Positions 45,098 to 52,403 of a DNA stretch of 64,000 nt are shown piece by piece; within the stretch, counting starts at the first letter, position 1; each line of letters begins with the position of its first letter. The notes below the pieces were generated by a model, which saw only the letters and a list, made by a program, of their open reading frames with translations, made no database searches and was not told the DNA's origin. The stretch comes from Microbacterium foliorum (GTDB lineage: Bacteria > Actinomycetota > Actinomycetes > Actinomycetales > Microbacteriaceae), in the NCBI RefSeq assembly GCF_006385575.1, contig NZ_CP041040.1, forward strand, positions 1,116,001 to 1,180,000, written 5' to 3'. The translations under genes were made by a program, and so were the position numbers.

Positions 45098-45154
45098 CGC
45101 GTATTCGGGGGAGGGGCGTGTCTCGCATCGGTCTCATAGACGCGTTTGCTACCG

Positions 45155-45275
45155 TCGGCAGGGCAAGGGGAGTACTCCCGTCTGCGGTGGTGTCGTCATT
45201 ACGGATACGAAGTCGTGTCCCGGCCCACCGGCCCGTGAGGGTGGAGGAGACCTGGCGTCCGTATCCGCGGACGAC
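45155..45275 (+). promoter_or_regulatory. Candidate yybP-ykoY-like (manganese-type) leader RNA
   Basis: The 240-bp gap between ndh and the next gene contains GGCAAGGGGAGTACTCCC (the GGGAGTACTCCC palindrome is 45168-45179), GTCGTCATTACGGATACG, and GGAGGAGACCTGG (GAGACC at 45247-45252). From memory, yybP-ykoY riboswitches carry a 5' GGGGAGUA and a 3' GAGACC element, and actinobacterial versions carry a GUCGUCANUACG stretch. ACGGATAC can pair with GTATCCG near 45260. The usual downstream gene is a TerC-type transporter; here it is an unknown protein, so the call is provisional. Confidence 0.45.
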
Positions 45276-45338
45276 CATGGACCCCACTGCCCCGCTGTCG
45301 AGTCCCGTGGTCGTCCACACCACGAAGGAACCGTCACC

Positions 45339-46154
45339 ATGGGAAAGCTCAACCGACTGCTCGGGATGGCCGCTCGCGCGCTCGATCTCGACGAGACCGG
45401 ATCCCGCACGGATCACAGCGGTTCGCGCGGTGCGACGCCGCCTTCACAGGTCGGGCGTCAGACCGGTGCCGACCATTACGCGCCTCCGCCTGCACGCCCG
45501 GCGGGCCGGGACCCCTACGCGCCGCCGGCAGCCGGCGCGGCCGGTGCTGCCGGTGCTGCCGGTGCGGTGTCGGATGCCGACCGGGCGGCGATCGCGCGGT
45601 ACGACTACCTTCTCGAGACCGCTGATCCGCACCGTGTCGAGCAGATCCACCGAGAGGCGTTCGCGCGCCTGACTCCCGCCCAGCGGGCGCAGGTGCAGGA
45701 GCGGATGAACGCGGAACTCGCTCCGGGCGAGCGCCCGGCATCGGCGTCGCCCGACGATCTCGCCCGTGCGGCGGGTCGCTCCGAGGCAGCGCGTCCGGGG
45801 CGCATGCGCGGCATCCTCTCGCGGGTGCGCGGGTTCGGCGCCGCCGGTGCGGTCGGCGGCGCTGCGGTGGGCGCGCTGGGGATCGTCGCGGTGGGCGCCG
45901 TCGGCAGTGCCGTAGCCGCTCCGCTCCTCGAGCAGGCCGCCGGTCTCGGCGTCGACTTCGACGCCCTCGCACAGGGCGTCGACATCGAGGCGATCGCGGG
46001 CGGCCTCGGTGGCGAGGAGCTCGCGGGGGCTGCGGAGGGCGTGCTCGGGTCGGCCGGTGAGACCGTCTCGGGTCTCGGTGACACGGCGAGCGAATGGGGC
46101 CAACGGCTCGGCGACCTCGGAATTCCGGGAATCGGCGATCTGTTCGGCCGATGA
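45339..46154 (+). CDS. Hypothetical protein with Gly/Ala-rich hydrophobic region (271 aa)
   Basis: No family is recognised with confidence. The N-terminus (MGKLNRLLGMAARALD) is basic and amphipathic; residues about 25-75 are Pro/Ala-rich with a repeated GAA unit encoded by GCCGGTGCT repeats. Residues about 78-125 form a helical block (ADRAAIARYDYLLETADPHRVEQIHREAFARLTPAQRAQVQERM) that may be a small conserved domain. A Gly/Ala-rich hydrophobic stretch (about 165-198) may cross the membrane, followed by an acidic Gly-rich tail. AAGGA lies about ten bases before the ATG. Its stop overlaps the DedA start, and the candidate riboswitch lies upstream. Confidence 0.75.
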   Translation: MGKLNRLLGMAARALDLDETGSRTDHSGSRGATPPSQVGRQTGADHYAPPPARPAGRDPYAPPAAGAAGAAGAAGAVSDADRAAIARYDYLLETADPHRVEQIHREAFARLTPAQRAQVQERMNAELAPGERPASASPDDLARAAGRSEAARPGRMRGILSRVRGFGAAGAVGGAAVGALGIVAVGAVGSAVAAPLLEQAAGLGVDFDALAQGVDIEAIAGGLGGEELAGAAEGVLGSAGETVSGLGDTASEWGQRLGDLGIPGIGDLFGR

Positions 46155-46858
46155 GCAGCCTGATCATAGGTGCCGACTCGTCAACGTCGGATCACGGGTT
46201 CACCGGCCTCACCGGATTCGCAGCCGACGTCCTCACTCAACTCGGCGACATCGGTGTGGGTGTGCTGGTGTTCCTCGAGGTGCTCATTCCGCCCATTCCC
46301 AGCGAGGTGATCCTGCCCTTCGCGGGGTACCTCAGTCAGAGCGGCGACCTCACCCTCGGATGGCTGATCTTCTGGAGCACCCTCGCGTCGTGGATCGGTG
46401 CGCTTCTGCTCTATTGGCTCGGGGCGGCCATCGGCGTCGAACGAGCGGTGCGGCTCCTCTCCGCCACCAAACTGGTCAGCCATGCCGACCTTGACCGCGG
46501 GGTGGACTGGTTCCGGCGAAGCGGCGCGTGGACGGTGCTCGTCGGTCGGATGGTTCCCGGCGTGCGGAGCCTCATCTCCATTCCCGCGGGCGCGACCCGC
46601 ATGAACCTCATCCGCTTCAGCGTGTACACGATCGTGGGCAGCGGCCTGTGGAACGCACTGCTCATCGGGTTCGGTGCTCTGCTCGGAACCCAGCATGAGC
46701 AACTCGAGCACCTGCTCGGCTACCTCGACTACGCCGTGTACTCCGCGCTTGCCATCGCGCTCGCCGTGCTGATCCTCCGACGCGTCCGCGAGGCGCGTGG
46801 GTCCGGGGCGCAGAGCGTGCACACGCGCGGTGCCGCGGATCGACGCGTGGAGGACTGA
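46151..46858 (+). CDS. DedA family membrane protein
   Basis: The 235-residue protein has the DedA/VTT layout: helix-loop LEVLIPPIPSEVILPFAGYLSQ (about 36-57), WIGALLLYWLGAAIG, the conserved RSGAWTVLVGRMVPGVRSLISIPAGATRMNLIRF (about 117-150), and C-terminal helices. DedA proteins are linked to lipid-carrier (undecaprenyl phosphate) or phospholipid flipping and to membrane potential. The ATG overlaps the TGA of the preceding gene (ATGA), so the pair is one unit. Confidence 0.92.
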   Translation: MSSLIIGADSSTSDHGFTGLTGFAADVLTQLGDIGVGVLVFLEVLIPPIPSEVILPFAGYLSQSGDLTLGWLIFWSTLASWIGALLLYWLGAAIGVERAVRLLSATKLVSHADLDRGVDWFRRSGAWTVLVGRMVPGVRSLISIPAGATRMNLIRFSVYTIVGSGLWNALLIGFGALLGTQHEQLEHLLGYLDYAVYSALAIALAVLILRRVREARGSGAQSVHTRGAADRRVED

Positions 46859-46871
46859 GCGGAGCCGGACG

Positions 46872-46944
46872 TGCCCCCGCTGGGACTCGAACCCAGACTG
46901 AAGCGATTTTAAGTCGCCTGCCTCTGCCATTGGGCTACGGGGGC
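46872..46944 (-). tRNA. tRNA with UAA anticodon, short variable loop (tRNA-Leu by anticodon)
   Basis: The 73-base gene folds cleanly: acceptor GCCCCCG/CGGGGGC, a three-pair D stem, anticodon stem GGCGA/TCGCT with loop CTTAAAA, a five-base variable region (TCAGT), T arm CTGGG-TTCGAGT-CCCAG, and discriminator A. The anticodon is TAA, which reads the leucine codon UUA. Standard bacterial tRNA-Leu has a long variable arm; this one does not. Charging by LeuRS is therefore uncertain, although A73 fits leucine identity. CCA is not encoded. It is antisense to the flanking genes. A TACTCT at 46964-46969 on the minus strand may be its -10 box. Confidence 0.85.
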
Positions 46945-47287
46945 TCCATGCCGTGACTGGCTCAGAGTACACGGGGAGTCTCAGATGGCGGCGGCAAGCA
47001 CGGCGACATGCCTCCGCCGCTCGCCTGGGTGAAGGGAGACGGGCGTCCCAGCGCCCGTCTCCCCGTGATGCTGCTGAGACAGCATCGCTACCCCCCGGCA
47101 ACCGACCGCGCACGGCCGGTGAACCCGCCACGGATGACGGTCTCAGTGATCAAGACGGCGATTCCTGCGGTTCATTACGACGACGGCCGCTGATGTATCG
47201 GGATTTCCAGATTCGGGTCACGACTGGCAGCGCAACTCGATCTCAGAAACGATGAACCCGAGTCCATCCACCCCATAGGGTGGGGGA
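46945..47287. other. Gene-free stretch with two hairpins
   Basis: No convincing gene is present. A 12-bp perfect stem (GGGAGACGGGCG at 47034-47045 with CGCCCGTCTCCC at 47052-47063, six-base loop) looks like a terminator for the rightward DedA unit or for a leftward transcript. A second, 7-bp stem (GATGCTG / CAGCATC, 47067-47086) follows directly. Near the right end CCACCC-CATA-GGGTGG flanks the -10 box of the next gene. A 40-60 codon frame at 47008-47193 shows no start signal or family resemblance. Confidence 0.6.
47276..47281 (+). promoter_or_regulatory. -10 box (TAGGGT) of the deaminase/aldolase gene
   Basis: TAGGGT, then GGGGGA, then the GTG at 47288. The hexamer lies within a CCACCC-CATA-GGGTGG palindrome. 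Confidence 0.5.
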
Positions 47288-48535
47288 GTGCTCGACCTCA
47301 CCGCCGATCTGAGCCCCGATCAGGGACGAAACTCCGTGTCCCCCGAGTGGCGCGACCCATCGCGATACTGGCCGCGCCTGTCTGCGGCGACCGGCCATCT
47401 GCCGGCTCCTGTGGCGGTCATCGATCGTGACGCCCTGCGATACAACGCCCTCGACCTGCTGGTCCGCGCGGGAGGGCTACCCATCCGTGTCGCCTCGAAG
47501 TCCGTGCGGGTGCGCTCGGTGCTCGACGCCGTGCTGCAGATGCCCGGGTTCAGGGGGATCCTCGCCTTCACGCTGGCTGAGGCGCTGTGGCTCGCCGAGA
47601 CGCACGACGATATCGTCGTCGGCTATCCGACGGTCGACCGCGCGGGACTCGAGCAGCTCTTCGCGTCCGAGGAGGCGGCGCAGCGGATCACCCTCATGGT
47701 CGACGATCCGGCGCACCTCGACATCGTCGACAGTGTGGCCCCTGCCGGCAGCCGACCGGACATCCGGGTCGCGATCGACGCAGATGCCTCGTTGCGATCG
47801 ATCGCCCTCGGTCACATCGGAGTGCGGCGGTCTGCTCTGTTCACCGCGGGTGAGGTCGCTGCCTTCGCGCGCAAGATCGTGCGCCGCCCCGGCTTCCGGC
47901 TCGTCGGGCTGCAGATGTACGAAGCTCAGATCGCGGGCCAGGGAGACAACGCCGGAGCGGATGCGCCGGTGATCCGCCTCATGCAGGCGCGTTCGCGATC
48001 CGAGCTGCGCGAGCGTCGGGCCGCGATAGTCAGCGCACTCTCCGAGGTCGCACCGCTCGAGTTCCTCAACGGCGGTGGAACCGGCTCGCTCGAGTTCACC
48101 GGCAGCGACGAATCGCTGACCGAGGCGAGTGCGGGCAGCGGACTGCTCGGTGGGCATCTCTTCGACGGATACCGATCGTTCCGGCCCGCACCGGCGTCCG
48201 CGTTCGCCTTCGACGTCGTGCGCCGGCCCGCCGCCGACATCGCGACGGTGCTCGGTGGCGGATGGATCGCCTCGGGTCCCGCCCTCGCGTCGCGGCAGCC
48301 GCTGCCCGTCTGGCCGCAGGGGCTGCGCACGCTGTCTCGCGAGGCCGCAGGCGAGGTGCAGACACCGCTGCAGGGGCGCGAAGCCGAGGGGCTAGGAGTA
48401 GGCGACCGCGTCTGGTTCCGTCACGCGAAGAGCGGCGAGCCGGCCGAGCGCATCGACAGCTACCAGCTCGTCTCGGGAGACGAGATCGTCGACGAGCTTC
48501 CGACGTATCGCGGCGAGGGGAAGGCTTTCCTGTGA
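47288..48535 (+). CDS. PLP-dependent amino acid deaminase/aldolase (alanine-racemase-N fold)
   Basis: The 415-residue protein resembles the D-threonine aldolase / D-serine dehydratase branch of fold-type III PLP enzymes. The PLP lysine is expected in PIRVASKSVRVRSVL (about residue 69), LVGLQMYEAQIAGQGD follows, and LEFLNGGGTGSLEFT binds phosphate. The C-terminal beta domain ends with GVGDRVWFRHAKSGEPAERID, where family members bind zinc with His and Cys; here only the His is evident, so the reaction is uncertain. The GTG start is leaderless by spacing. Its stop overlaps the FAD-oxidase start (GTGA), implying a linked pathway. Confidence 0.85.
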   Translation: MLDLTADLSPDQGRNSVSPEWRDPSRYWPRLSAATGHLPAPVAVIDRDALRYNALDLLVRAGGLPIRVASKSVRVRSVLDAVLQMPGFRGILAFTLAEALWLAETHDDIVVGYPTVDRAGLEQLFASEEAAQRITLMVDDPAHLDIVDSVAPAGSRPDIRVAIDADASLRSIALGHIGVRRSALFTAGEVAAFARKIVRRPGFRLVGLQMYEAQIAGQGDNAGADAPVIRLMQARSRSELRERRAAIVSALSEVAPLEFLNGGGTGSLEFTGSDESLTEASAGSGLLGGHLFDGYRSFRPAPASAFAFDVVRRPAADIATVLGGGWIASGPALASRQPLPVWPQGLRTLSREAAGEVQTPLQGREAEGLGVGDRVWFRHAKSGEPAERIDSYQLVSGDEIVDELPTYRGEGKAFL

Positions 48536-49845
48536 CCCGGATCGGGGGTACCTGGCAGAACTGGGCGAGGTCTGCGCAGGTCACGCCGCTTCGCGTCGAG
48601 CGCCCGCGCACCCCCGAAGGCGTCCAGCGCGCCGTCCGCGCGGCGGTCTCGCAGGGGCTCACGGTGAAGGCGGTCGGCGCGGGGCACAGTTTCACGGGCA
48701 TCGCCGTTGCGCCCGGGGTGCTCCTGGAGCTCGACGACATGCAGGGTCTGGTGTCGGCGGATGCGGCCACGGGGCGAGCTACGCTGCTCGCGGGCACGCG
48801 ACTGCACCGCATCCCCTCGCTCCTTGCACCGTTCGGCCTCGCGATGGAGAACCTCGGCGACATCGACCGGCAGTCGATCTCGGGGGCGATCTCGACCGGG
48901 ACGCACGGCACCGGCGCAGGCTACGGCGGTCTCGCGACCCAGATCGTCGGCGCGACCCTGGTCACTGCCGCAGGGGAGTTCCTCCGGGTGGACGAGGGGC
49001 AGAACGCCGATCTGCTTCCTGCGGTCGCGCTGGGCCTCGGCGCACTCGGCATCCTTGTCGAGGTGACGCTGCAGTGCGTGCCGATCTACCTCATGGAGGC
49101 GGTCGATGAGCCTGCGCCGCTCGAGGACGTGCTCGAGACCCTGCACGACACGGTCGCGGCATCGGATCACTTCGAGTTCTACTGGTTTCCGCACACCGAC
49201 ATCGCGCTGACCAAGAGACAGACGAGGGTGCCCGAGTCGACGAGGCGGCAGCCGCTTCCTGTCCTGGGACGATGGATCGACGAGACGCTGCTCTCGAACG
49301 GCGTGTATCGGGCAGTGTGCGCGACCGGACAGGCGGTGCCGGCCATCACTCCGCCCTTCAACAGGCTCGCCGTGAAGCTCACGGGCGACCGGCGGTACAC
49401 CGAGCTGTCGCACCGCGTCCTGACGCAGAGCCGCACCGTTCGGTTCCGCGAGATGGAGTACGCGGTGCCCGTCGAGAATGTCGTGCCGGCGTTTCGCGCT
49501 GTGCGCGACCTCATCGAGCGACGCGGGTGGCGCGTCGAGTTCCCGATCGAGGTGCGCTTCGCAGCGGAGGACGACCGATGGCTCTCGACGGCATACGGCA
49601 GGGCGAGCGGATACATCGCGGTGCACCGTTACTGGCGCGCCGACCCGTCCGCGTACTTCGAGGCCGTGGAGCAGATCATGCTCGAGCACGGAGGGCGTCC
49701 GCACTGGGGCAAGCTGCACACGCAGACGGCTGAGGAGCTGCGGGAGCGCTATCCCCGCTTCGCTGACTTCACCGCGCTGCGCGACCGGCTCGACCCCGAT
49801 CGTCGGTTCACCAATCGCTACCTCGATCGGGTTCTCGGTGCATGA
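48532..49845 (+). CDS. FAD-linked sugar/aldonolactone oxidase (D-arabinono-1,4-lactone oxidase-like)
   Basis: The 437-residue protein has the VAO-type FAD domain (about 15-180) with AVGAGHSFTG, where His52 is the usual site of covalent FAD attachment, and SISGAISTGTHGTG. The C-terminal ALO domain ends with HWGKLHTQTAEELRERYPRFADF, matching L-gulonolactone, xylitol and alditol oxidases (HWGK motif). It would oxidise a polyol or lactone with oxygen as acceptor; substrate unknown. It is coupled by overlap to the PLP enzyme. Confidence 0.93.
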   Translation: MTRIGGTWQNWARSAQVTPLRVERPRTPEGVQRAVRAAVSQGLTVKAVGAGHSFTGIAVAPGVLLELDDMQGLVSADAATGRATLLAGTRLHRIPSLLAPFGLAMENLGDIDRQSISGAISTGTHGTGAGYGGLATQIVGATLVTAAGEFLRVDEGQNADLLPAVALGLGALGILVEVTLQCVPIYLMEAVDEPAPLEDVLETLHDTVAASDHFEFYWFPHTDIALTKRQTRVPESTRRQPLPVLGRWIDETLLSNGVYRAVCATGQAVPAITPPFNRLAVKLTGDRRYTELSHRVLTQSRTVRFREMEYAVPVENVVPAFRAVRDLIERRGWRVEFPIEVRFAAEDDRWLSTAYGRASGYIAVHRYWRADPSAYFEAVEQIMLEHGGRPHWGKLHTQTAEELRERYPRFADFTALRDRLDPDRRFTNRYLDRVLGA

Positions 49846-49933
49846 TCCGGTTCGGCGCCTGACCGCGCGCACCCAGTCGACGCGCAGGCTGCGCCGATAG
49901 GATGAGACAAACACGAGGAAGGGTGGGCCTCTG

Positions 49934-50500
49934 ATGGAATGGCTCGTGCCGGTACTGATCGTCGTCGGTGTGATTCTGCTCATCGGAATCTACCTCTGGG
50001 CGACCTACAACTCGCTGGTGCAGCTGAACGTCCGCGTCGACGAGGCGTGGAGCGGCATCACGGTTCAACTGAAGCGCAGGGCAGATCTGATACCCAACCT
50101 CATCGAGACGGTGAAGGGCTACGCCTCGCACGAGAAGGCGGTCTTCGAGAACGTGACCCGGGCGCGAGCGGAGACGCTCTCGGCCGGCGGCCCCGGTGAG
50201 GCGGGAATCGCAGAGGGTCACCTCCAGCAGGCGCTCCGCAGCCTCTTCGCGGTCGCGGAGGCGTATCCGCAGCTGCAGGCGAGCCAGAACTTCCTGCAGG
50301 TGCAGCAGGCCCTCGTCGACACCGAAGACAAGATCCAGGCCGCGCGTCGCTTCTACAACGGCGGGGTCCGCGAGCTGAACACCAAGATCAAGGTCTTCCC
50401 GAACAATCTCTTCGCGAAGGGGCTCGGGTTCACCGAACGCGAGTTCTTCGAGGTGGCCGACAGCGGAGCGATCTCCGAGCCGCCACGCGTGCAGTTCTGA
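49934..50500 (+). CDS. LemA family protein
   Basis: The 188-residue protein has one N-terminal membrane segment (about 4-24) and a cytoplasmic or extracellular four-helix LemA domain with YNSLVQLNVRVDEAWSGITVQLKRRADLIPNLIETVKGYASHE and the C-terminal FPNNLFAKGLGFTEREFFE. LemA proteins form oligomers, often beside TPM-domain proteins; no TPM gene is adjacent here. GGAAGGGTGG lies upstream of the ATG. A strong terminator follows directly. Confidence 0.94.
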   Translation: MEWLVPVLIVVGVILLIGIYLWATYNSLVQLNVRVDEAWSGITVQLKRRADLIPNLIETVKGYASHEKAVFENVTRARAETLSAGGPGEAGIAEGHLQQALRSLFAVAEAYPQLQASQNFLQVQQALVDTEDKIQAARRFYNGGVRELNTKIKVFPNNLFAKGLGFTEREFFEVADSGAISEPPRVQF

Positions 50501-50506
50501 TCTGCG

Positions 50507-50542
50507 AGAAGGCCCGATGCGCACCGTCGCATCGGGCCTTCT
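50507..50542. terminator. Hairpin terminator after lemA
   Basis: AGAAGGCCCGATGCG (50507-50521) pairs with CGCATCGGGCCTTCT (50528-50542), a perfect 15-bp stem with a six-base loop, between convergent genes. Confidence 0.9.
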
Positions 50543-50572
50543 GCGTGGTCGGGCACTGAACCGGGGTAGCGC

Positions 50573-51064
50573 TCACCACACGTCGAGATCGACGTCGCCG
50601 TCCTCGATGGTCACGTCGCCGCGGAGTGTCCATGATTCCGTGCGATAGGTCTCGGTTCTCGGGCTGCCGTCCTGCCCGGTGCCTGACACGGTCACGACGA
50701 GGATGCCGCCCTCGGCGATGAATCCGCCATCCGTCAGCTCCAGCACCGGCATCCGATCGATGCGGAAGCGGGCGTCGTCGACCGCGGCGAACTCGGTTCC
50801 CCACGGGATCCTGATCCCGCACCCGTCGGGCACGCCGCCCCCGGTGACCCCGGCGGATGTGCAGTCCTCGAGGTGGTCGTCTAGCGCCTGCTGCGCGAGG
50901 GCCTGCGGATCGAGATCGGGGTCGGGCGTCGGCGAGCTCGTCGCGGTCGGCGTGGCCGGTGGCGACGGGATGCCGCTCGATGCCTGCCACATCCACACGG
51001 CTGCCCCCGCGACCAGGAGCGCGGCGACGATGCCACCGATCACCCATCCGCGGCGGCGATTCAC
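50573..51064 (-). CDS. Membrane-anchored hypothetical protein (163 aa)
   Basis: No family is recognised. A basic start (VNRRRGW) is followed by a membrane segment (about 8-28), a Pro/Thr/Ser linker, and a soluble domain of about 110 residues with two cysteines (LEDCTSAGV and PDGCGIRIPWGTEFA) that may form a disulfide outside the cell, then a strand-rich end. The GTG start at 51064 overlaps the TGA of the YcaQ-type gene, so the two are co-translated. An ATG further upstream would read back into that gene and is not favoured. Confidence 0.75.
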   Translation of the reverse strand: MNRRRGWVIGGIVAALLVAGAAVWMWQASSGIPSPPATPTATSSPTPDPDLDPQALAQQALDDHLEDCTSAGVTGGGVPDGCGIRIPWGTEFAAVDDARFRIDRMPVLELTDGGFIAEGGILVVTVSGTGQDGSPRTETYRTESWTLRGDVTIEDGDVDLDVW

Positions 51065-52323
51065 TCGGCGACCTCCCTGGCATGCACGTGGCGACGCACC
51101 GATGCGTCTGCGCGCCCGGACAGCGCTGCATGCAGTGCCTCGGCCGCCGTGCCCCAGCGCGAGACGGAGACGTGCGCGAGCCCCTGCCACTCCGCCGCGA
51201 GCGAGAGCTCAGCGGCGATCTTCTCGGCATCCGCGTCCGGTCGGGACTGAGGCTCCCACCATGCCGACTGCACCTGGAGCGTAGACGTCGCTCGGTCGGC
51301 CTTCAGATCGACACGCGCGACGATGCGGTCACCGACGAGCACGGGCAGCGAGTAGTACCCGTATCGCCGCTTCTCTGCGGGAACGTAGATCTCGATCCGG
51401 TAATCGAGCTCGAACGCGCGCAGCGCGCGGTCACGGAACCAGACCACCGGATCGAATGGCGTCAGGAGTGCGGCGGCCTCGATACTGCGCGGCAGCACGG
51501 CATCGCGGTGCCGCCAGCTGGGCAGCGGACGACCGCCCCTGTCCCAGCCGCGCACGGAGACCGGCAGTATCTCGCCGGAGTCGACCAGATCCACGATCGA
51601 CTGCGTGACCGCCGCGCGATCGCGGATGCGGTGGTAGTCAGCGAGGTCCGACTGCGTTGCGACTCCCGACGATCGCGCCGCTCGCCGGATGAGCTCGCGG
51701 ATCGCGTCGTCACGGGGCACCTGCTGCGACAGTATGGCGTCGGGGATCACCTGCTCGGCGAGCGCGTACGTGCGCTCGAAGCCCTTTCGGCCACTGATCG
51801 CCACGTCGCCGGTGCGCCACAGATGCTCGAGGGCGAGCTTCACGTCGTCCCAATCCCACCACGTGCCTCGCTCCCGAGGAGCATCGTCTCGGAGGTCGGC
51901 CGGTCGCAGCGGACCCCTGGCGCGGAGTTCGTCCTGCACCCAACGCAGGGTGCGCGTGTTGGTGCTCATCCAGGAGTCGGCTGCCGCCCATCTGGCGCGG
52001 AAATGATCCATGCGGAACCGCCAGAGCGGCCAGTCCTCGACGGGGATGAACGTCGCCTCGTGCGCCATGTACTCGACGTAATGGGTCGTGCGCGAATGGA
52101 AGACACGATCGAAGAGCGCCGGATCGTAGGCACCCAGGCGCGAGAACAGCGGCATGTAGTGAGACCGTGCGAACACGTTGACCGAGTCGATCTGCAGCAC
52201 GCCGAGGCGATCCATGACACGGTGGATGTGCCGCGCCGACACCGACGCCGGACGAGCACGTGAGAATCCCTGCGCGGCGAGTGCGATGCGACGGGCCTGG
52301 GCAGCGCTGAGGGTGTCGGTCAC
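51061..52323 (-). CDS. YcaQ/AlkX-type winged-helix DNA glycosylase homologue
   Basis: The 420-residue protein belongs to the HTH_42 (DUF1006) family, which includes E. coli YcaQ/AlkX and Streptomyces AlkZ. These unhook DNA interstrand crosslinks and alkylated bases. The catalytic QxD motif is present as GVLQIDSVNV near residues 41-50, matching the AlkX type rather than the QxQ of AlkZ. Other family blocks are ARSHYMPLFSRLGAYD, EYMAHEATFIPVEDWPLWRFRM, LLTPFDPVVWFRDRALRAFELDYRIEIYVP and KRRYGYYSLPVLVGDRIVARVDLK. A GTG start at 52323 (or 52326) is assumed; no ribosome site is visible. Confidence 0.88.
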   Translation of the reverse strand: MTDTLSAAQARRIALAAQGFSRARPASVSARHIHRVMDRLGVLQIDSVNVFARSHYMPLFSRLGAYDPALFDRVFHSRTTHYVEYMAHEATFIPVEDWPLWRFRMDHFRARWAAADSWMSTNTRTLRWVQDELRARGPLRPADLRDDAPRERGTWWDWDDVKLALEHLWRTGDVAISGRKGFERTYALAEQVIPDAILSQQVPRDDAIRELIRRAARSSGVATQSDLADYHRIRDRAAVTQSIVDLVDSGEILPVSVRGWDRGGRPLPSWRHRDAVLPRSIEAAALLTPFDPVVWFRDRALRAFELDYRIEIYVPAEKRRYGYYSLPVLVGDRIVARVDLKADRATSTLQVQSAWWEPQSRPDADAEKIAAELSLAAEWQGLAHVSVSRWGTAAEALHAALSGRADASVRRHVHAREVAE

Positions 52324-52391
52324 CACGTCAGGGTATCGCCGGTCTCCGACATACGCGCCCACCCCCGTCAGGACCTGTGGTGACAGCGCCT

Positions 52392-52397
52392 TAGACT
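52392..52397 (+). promoter_or_regulatory. -10 box (TAGACT) of the second AI-2E transporter
   Basis: TAGACT, then TGGGCG, then the ATG at 52404. Confidence 0.6.
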
Positions 52398-52403
52398 TGG
52401 GCG

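Noticed and set aside
45541..45575. GCCGGTGCT tandem repeats suggesting a microsatellite element
   Set aside because: They lie in frame inside the coding region and encode a Gly-Ala-Ala linker, a common low-complexity pattern in GC-rich coding DNA.
47008..47193. Possible 61-codon gene in the gap after the tRNA
   Set aside because: No ribosome site or leaderless -10 box, the start falls before two hairpins, and no resemblance to a known small protein.
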